Assembly (NCBI GenBank): GCA_015486815.1
Contig: WFQY01000335.1
Location: forward strand, 1-9,814
DNA from: Phycisphaerae bacterium
GTDB lineage: Bacteria > Planctomycetota > Phycisphaerae > JAAYCJ01
DNA length: 9,814 bases
Direction: 5' to 3'
Under the pieces are notes generated by a model. The model ran no database searches. It was not told where the DNA came from and saw nothing but the letters and a program-made list of their open reading frames with translations. Below are positions 6,380 to 9,814 of this stretch, piece by piece. The position numbers and the translations under genes were made by a program. Numbering within the stretch: the first letter of the stretch is position 1; each line of letters opens with the position of its first letter.

Positions 6380-6388
6380 ATTAACTAT

Positions 6389-7933
6389 ATGCCAGTTCCC
6401 GAAACTCAGCTTCAGCTGCTTTATGAGATAACAAAGGCTATCACTGATTCGCTCGATTTAAGAGAAAGTTTAAGTGATGTTCTTGCAAAACTTAAAGAAA
6501 AATTAGGAATGGTACGTTCCGCCATTACTATCTTCGACCCTGTTACCGAAACAATACGAATCGAATATTCTCACGGCCTGCCAAAAGAGACGACGCGGAA
6601 GGTTTTTTACAAAATTGGAGAAGGTATTACCGGAACGGTCGTCCAAACCGGCGAACCGGTAATCGTTCCGAGAATAGATAAAGACCCAAGATTCCTCAAT
6701 AAGACAAAAAGCAGACCCGATATGCACAAAGAAAAAATCTCATTCATCTGCGTGCCAATAAAACTTTCGAACAACGTAATAGGCACGCTTAGCGTCGATA
6801 TTCCGTATAAAGGAGCGGATGCATTAAAGAGAAATGTCAGACTGCTCGATATTGTCGCTTCCATTATAGCACAAGCTGTTCAGCTAACTCGCGCCATCGA
6901 GGAAGAAAAAAATCGCTTGCTCGATGAAAACCTTCAGCTGCGAAACGAACTTCAGCGACGATACCACATCGAAGGAATTATCGGCAATTCAAGCAAAATG
7001 CAAGAAGTGCTCGAACTCGTCAGACAAGTAGCTTCGAGCAATACCACCGTACTGATACATGGAGAGACGGGCACGGGAAAAGAGCTTATCGCACATGCTA
7101 TCCATTATAACTCACTTCGTAGCAAACGCCCTTTTGTTAAAATCAACTGTGCCGCTCTACCCGAAAATCTGCTCGAAAGCGAACTCTTCGGCTATGAAAA
7201 AGGAGCGTTCACCGGCGCTACACGCTCACGGAAAGGAAGGTTTCATCAAGCGGACAAGGGAACGATATTTTTGGACGAAATAGGCGATATGCCCCTTTCG
7301 CTACAAGCTAAGCTGCTACGAGTTCTGCAATTCAAGGAATTCGAACCGCTTGGCAGTAATGAAACCTGTAAAGTGGATGTTAGAGTGTTAGCTGCCACCA
7401 GCAAAAATCTCGAGGACGAAGTAAAGGCTCAGCGATTTCGAGAAGATTTATATTATCGCATAAACGTATTTCCGATTTTTATTCCCCCGCTTCGCGAGAG
7501 AAAAGACGACGTTATTCTGCTCGCCGATTTCTTCCTCGAAAAGTACAGCAATGCCAATGGCAAACAGATTAGACGCATATCAACACCAGCTATCGATATG
7601 CTGATGAGCTATCATTGGCCCGGCAATGTCAGAGAACTCGAAAGCTGCATTGAACGAGCGGTGCTCGTCTGCAACGGCGATGTAATACGCGCTGAGCATC
7701 TGCCACCTTCTTTGCAAACCGCAGTTGAACCCGAAAAACCCTCGGGCGCAACTCTGCCCGGAGCGGTCGAAAATCTTGAAAGAGAAATGATACTGGAAGC
7801 ATTAAAATCCGCCCACGGTCATCAATCGCGAGCTGCTAAAATGCTCGGTATCACTCTCCGAGTGCTCGGCTATAAAATCCGAAAATATAACATCGACCCG
7901 AAAATATACTCAGCCAAACTGCCAGCTATATAG
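6389..7933 (+). CDS. NifA-like sigma-54-dependent transcriptional activator (GAF-AAA+-Fis HTH)
   Basis: This 514-residue cytosolic enhancer-binding protein should remodel RNA polymerase-sigma-54 through ATP hydrolysis. Domains in order: a GAF sensor (about 8-168); a charged, probably coiled-coil linker (170-192); an AAA+ domain (about 196-430) with Walker A GETGTGKE (225-232), the sigma-54-contacting GAFTGA loop (272-277), Walker B IFLDEIG (293-299), the arginine-finger region FREDLYYRINVF (350-361) and WPGNVRELE (410-418); and a C-terminal Fis-type helix-turn-helix (about 466-502, SRAAKMLGIT...YKIRKY). All catalytic motifs are intact. The order GAF-AAA+-Fis and the HTH sequence are NifA-like, but this does not show nitrogen-fixation control. 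There is no receiver domain, so the signal is probably a small molecule or partner protein at the GAF domain. It diverges from the giant activase gene, its most obvious candidate partner. GGAGG 9 bases upstream supports ATG 6389. Confidence 0.95.
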   Translation: MPVPETQLQLLYEITKAITDSLDLRESLSDVLAKLKEKLGMVRSAITIFDPVTETIRIEYSHGLPKETTRKVFYKIGEGITGTVVQTGEPVIVPRIDKDPRFLNKTKSRPDMHKEKISFICVPIKLSNNVIGTLSVDIPYKGADALKRNVRLLDIVASIIAQAVQLTRAIEEEKNRLLDENLQLRNELQRRYHIEGIIGNSSKMQEVLELVRQVASSNTTVLIHGETGTGKELIAHAIHYNSLRSKRPFVKINCAALPENLLESELFGYEKGAFTGATRSRKGRFHQADKGTIFLDEIGDMPLSLQAKLLRVLQFKEFEPLGSNETCKVDVRVLAATSKNLEDEVKAQRFREDLYYRINVFPIFIPPLRERKDDVILLADFFLEKYSNANGKQIRRISTPAIDMLMSYHWPGNVRELESCIERAVLVCNGDVIRAEHLPPSLQTAVEPEKPSGATLPGAVENLEREMILEALKSAHGHQSRAAKMLGITLRVLGYKIRKYNIDPKIYSAKLPAI

Positions 7934-7955
7934 ATGTAACAACATTGTTTGCAAA

Positions 7956-9814
7956 TTACTGCTCGTATGCTCCTATGTCGAATCCGCCAGCTGCCGGTCG
8001 AACGTCGCCGTTGATATCGTATTTTATATTCAATCCGTAGAGATTATAAAACTCCTGATAGACATTATCGTCAGCTCCCGCATTAATCGCACCGCTGGTG
8101 CTTTGTAATGCAAAATTACCTTCGTCCGGATTAACGAATTGCGGATTGACATCGATACATCCCTCGCCTTCTCCGGTGGCGGATTGGAAGTCAGCTATCG
8201 AATAGAGATATTGTCCGCCCCATCGTATTCTGATATCTTCGCCGTTTTGATAAAGCAAATTATACTTTACGGTGGAATTAGCTGCCTTGCTACTTGACTG
8301 AATACCGATGTGATATGCTTGGTCTTCCGCCAGATCAGCGATTATATTGTTAGCCAAATAATACTGCCCGTCACCATAACCAGCTGCTATGAATCCCGCA
8401 TCGGTATCATATATGGTATTGTTTACAACATACATCTGCGAGCTATACCAAGTAATGATAGCTGACCCGGAGGCATACATACTCGTAGGATTATAATCGC
8501 TGCCCGCTGGATGGTGAATATTGTGAATCACATTTCCTATTATATACACATCGGGAGAATAATCACTGTCGTTGACTCGTATAGCGTGTGATGCTTCCGA
8601 TATGTCATTGTATATTATCCACGTACGTTGTGAGCCTTCGTGTCCGCCAACTATCGCAGTTCCGTCGGAGCCTTCGCCTGTTGTCGGCATATATCCGTAA
8701 AGCGTATTTTGAGAGATAATCACATCACGCGATGTCTTTATGTCGATGGCATTTTCCCTATCGTCGTGCATCTCGTTTCTTGCGATATAGACATATTGAA
8801 TAGCATCCGCATCGCCCGTGTTATATGCGTTTACCTGCACCGCATCGCCACCGTTGTGGTGAATATTGTTATCTACAATCCATATCCGTTTGCAATTATC
8901 GACGACTGCTACTCCGTGGACATCATCTTCTTCGACGCTTTCACAATCACCGTTATGGTGTATTTCGTTGTTATATATTACAACGTCGTCAGCGTTTCTG
9001 ATATTTATTGCCTGCCCGAATCCTGACGGACTAAAACCATACATCTCATTGTTTCTTAACGAAATATGATGCTTATAGAAATCTTTATGCAGATTTATGT
9101 CGATACCTTTGAATGTCAGATTTTCCACTATCAGGTAACTGCCTATGATTCGGACGGAGAATTGAATTTCCGGTTTGTTAGTGTCGGATACGCCTCGGAT
9201 AAATACCGGCTTATCAGCTGTACCCTCAGCCGACCAGTACATATAGCTGGTGTCCGACGTATAAGGCCCGCCGTGAACTTCAACAACACTACCCGCTGGC
9301 AATTCACTCGGTATCGTAAGCCGAGGCACCTCGGGCGTACCAAACGGATTACCGTCGTCTGTTGCGTTCGGATTGGTATTATCAACATAATGAGTGTATG
9401 GCCCATTGCCAGCATCTTTGTATGGCTCAGACCCATTACCAAAGTCGAAAGTCGCATTTCGATACATTGTATATGATTCGTTGATTCCGAAAGATGGTTC
9501 GGGCACACCTATCGGACTCTGCCATTGTTGAGCAGGCTGACCCTGCTCAACAGTTATCGTAACGGTATCGCTGGCGGATACGCCATCATCATCGGTTACG
9601 ATAAGCGTAATAGTATGCTTACCGACATCAAGCGAGATTGTCGAATTTACTCCGGTAGCTAACTGCGTATCGCCTTCTTTCCATACGTAGCTTGCAATCT
9701 GCCCATCGCTATCGACAGAAGCTGAACCGTCAAGTGTAACCTGCTCACTGCCATTACCATCACTATCCGTAACCGTCTGATCATCGCCAGCCTCCGCTGT
9801 CGGAGGATTATTGG
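7956..9814 (-). CDS. Secreted PKD and right-handed beta-helix protein (5' end outside window)
   Basis: The frame stays open to the window edge, so only the last 618 residues are visible and the start lies beyond 9814; the GTG at 9506 is an internal Val. Visible residues 1-88 form a PKD domain (NNPPTAEAGDDQTV, GSASVDSDGQIASYVW, HTITLIVTDDDG). A linker leads to a parallel beta-helix (about 165-590) with recurrent turns bearing Asn ladders: NNEIHHNG, DNNIHHNGGDAV, RNEMHDDRENAI, GNVIHNIHH, NNTIYDTDAG, NNIIADL. It ends in GGFDIGAYEQ, the DIGAYE tail seen in choice-of-anchor Q-type proteins, with no PEP-CTERM-like segment after it. Such proteins are usually extracellular; many are polysaccharide lyases or C5-epimerases, but I see no diagnostic catalytic motif, so activity is unassigned. 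A signal peptide would lie outside the window. The 22-base convergent gap to the activator gene has no convincing terminator. Confidence 0.88.
   Translation of the reverse strand, partial: NNPPTAEAGDDQTVTDSDGNGSEQVTLDGSASVDSDGQIASYVWKEGDTQLATGVNSTISLDVGKHTITLIVTDDDGVSASDTVTITVEQGQPAQQWQSPIGVPEPSFGINESYTMYRNATFDFGNGSEPYKDAGNGPYTHYVDNTNPNATDDGNPFGTPEVPRLTIPSELPAGSVVEVHGGPYTSDTSYMYWSAEGTADKPVFIRGVSDTNKPEIQFSVRIIGSYLIVENLTFKGIDINLHKDFYKHHISLRNNEMYGFSPSGFGQAINIRNADDVVIYNNEIHHNGDCESVEEDDVHGVAVVDNCKRIWIVDNNIHHNGGDAVQVNAYNTGDADAIQYVYIARNEMHDDRENAIDIKTSRDVIISQNTLYGYMPTTGEGSDGTAIVGGHEGSQRTWIIYNDISEASHAIRVNDSDYSPDVYIIGNVIHNIHHPAGSDYNPTSMYASGSAIITWYSSQMYVVNNTIYDTDAGFIAAGYGDGQYYLANNIIADLAEDQAYHIGIQSSSKAANSTVKYNLLYQNGEDIRIRWGGQYLYSIADFQSATGEGEGCIDVNPQFVNPDEGNFALQSTSGAINAGADDNVYQEFYNLYGLNIKYDINGDVRPAAGGFDIGAYEQ

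Noticed and set aside
7640..7675. Oxygen-sensing cysteine motif as in rhizobial NifA
   Set aside because: C420 and C428 are present near the end of the AAA+ domain, but the CxxxxC motif in the linker to the HTH is absent, so direct oxygen sensing cannot be claimed.
7938..7949. AACAA/TTGTT inverted repeat between the convergent genes as a terminator
   Set aside because: Five A/T-rich pairs with a 2-base loop are too weak for an intrinsic terminator, and the gap is only 22 bases.
9504..9506. GTG as the start of the beta-helix gene
   Set aside because: The frame continues upstream without a stop through a clear PKD domain to the window edge, so this is an internal valine codon.
1..9814. CRISPR array, tRNA, rRNA, insertion sequence or phage att site
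   Set aside because: I saw no regularly spaced 25-40-base repeats, cloverleaf sequence, transposase frame with terminal repeats, or integrase.

Overview
The window is a compact bacterial chromosome segment with five protein genes and no rRNA, tRNA, CRISPR array or transposase that I can see. The gene set points to an anaerobe: a fused activator/dehydratase-like Fe-S protein, a NifA-like sigma-54 activator, and a large secreted PKD plus beta-helix protein ending in a DIGAYE-type tail. Together with the use of TTG/GTG start codons, the repeat-rich gaps and a moderate base composition, this most resembles an anaerobic planctomycete of the Phycisphaerae (Sedimentisphaerales-like). The assignment is inference from gene content, not from a marker gene.

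Layout. Bases 1-193 are non-coding and repeat-rich: a heptanucleotide tandem repeat between two inverted arms, and a homopurine/homopyrimidine mirror repeat just after the pyrF stop. pyrF (194-1132, minus) encodes a type-2 orotidine 5'-phosphate decarboxylase. A divergent gap (1133-1450) carries a promoter and dyad for pyrF and an elaborate palindromic element built from four alternating copies of GTCCCG/CGGGAC. yjbQ (1451-1837, plus) follows. It converges, with a 30-base gap, on a 4.4-kb gene (1868-6229, minus). That gene encodes a giant protein with two BadF/HgdC-type ATPase modules, a Cys-rich connector, and what I read as two HgdB-like modules.

A divergent 159-base promoter region (6230-6388) separates this gene from a GAF/AAA+/Fis-type sigma-54 activator (6389-7933, plus). 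The region holds a good sigma-70-type promoter for the activator, with a perfect palindrome over its predicted transcription start. The activator converges, with a 22-base gap, on the 3' part of a secreted PKD/right-handed beta-helix protein (7956 to beyond 9814, minus).

How the genes may work together. The divergent pair, activator plus giant Fe-S protein, is the most interesting unit. The big protein looks like an ATP-driven low-potential electron-transfer device that carries both the activase and the reductase halves in one chain. A NifA-like regulator beside it would suit an anaerobic, redox or metabolite-controlled function, although I find no sigma-54 promoter in the gap between them. 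pyrF (pyrimidine synthesis), yjbQ (unsettled role) and the beta-helix protein (extracellular, possibly polysaccharide-related) have no evident link to that pair. For three genes the longest reading frame is not the best start: the ribosome-binding sites favour GTG 1132 for pyrF, ATG 1451 for yjbQ and ATG 6229 for the giant gene.
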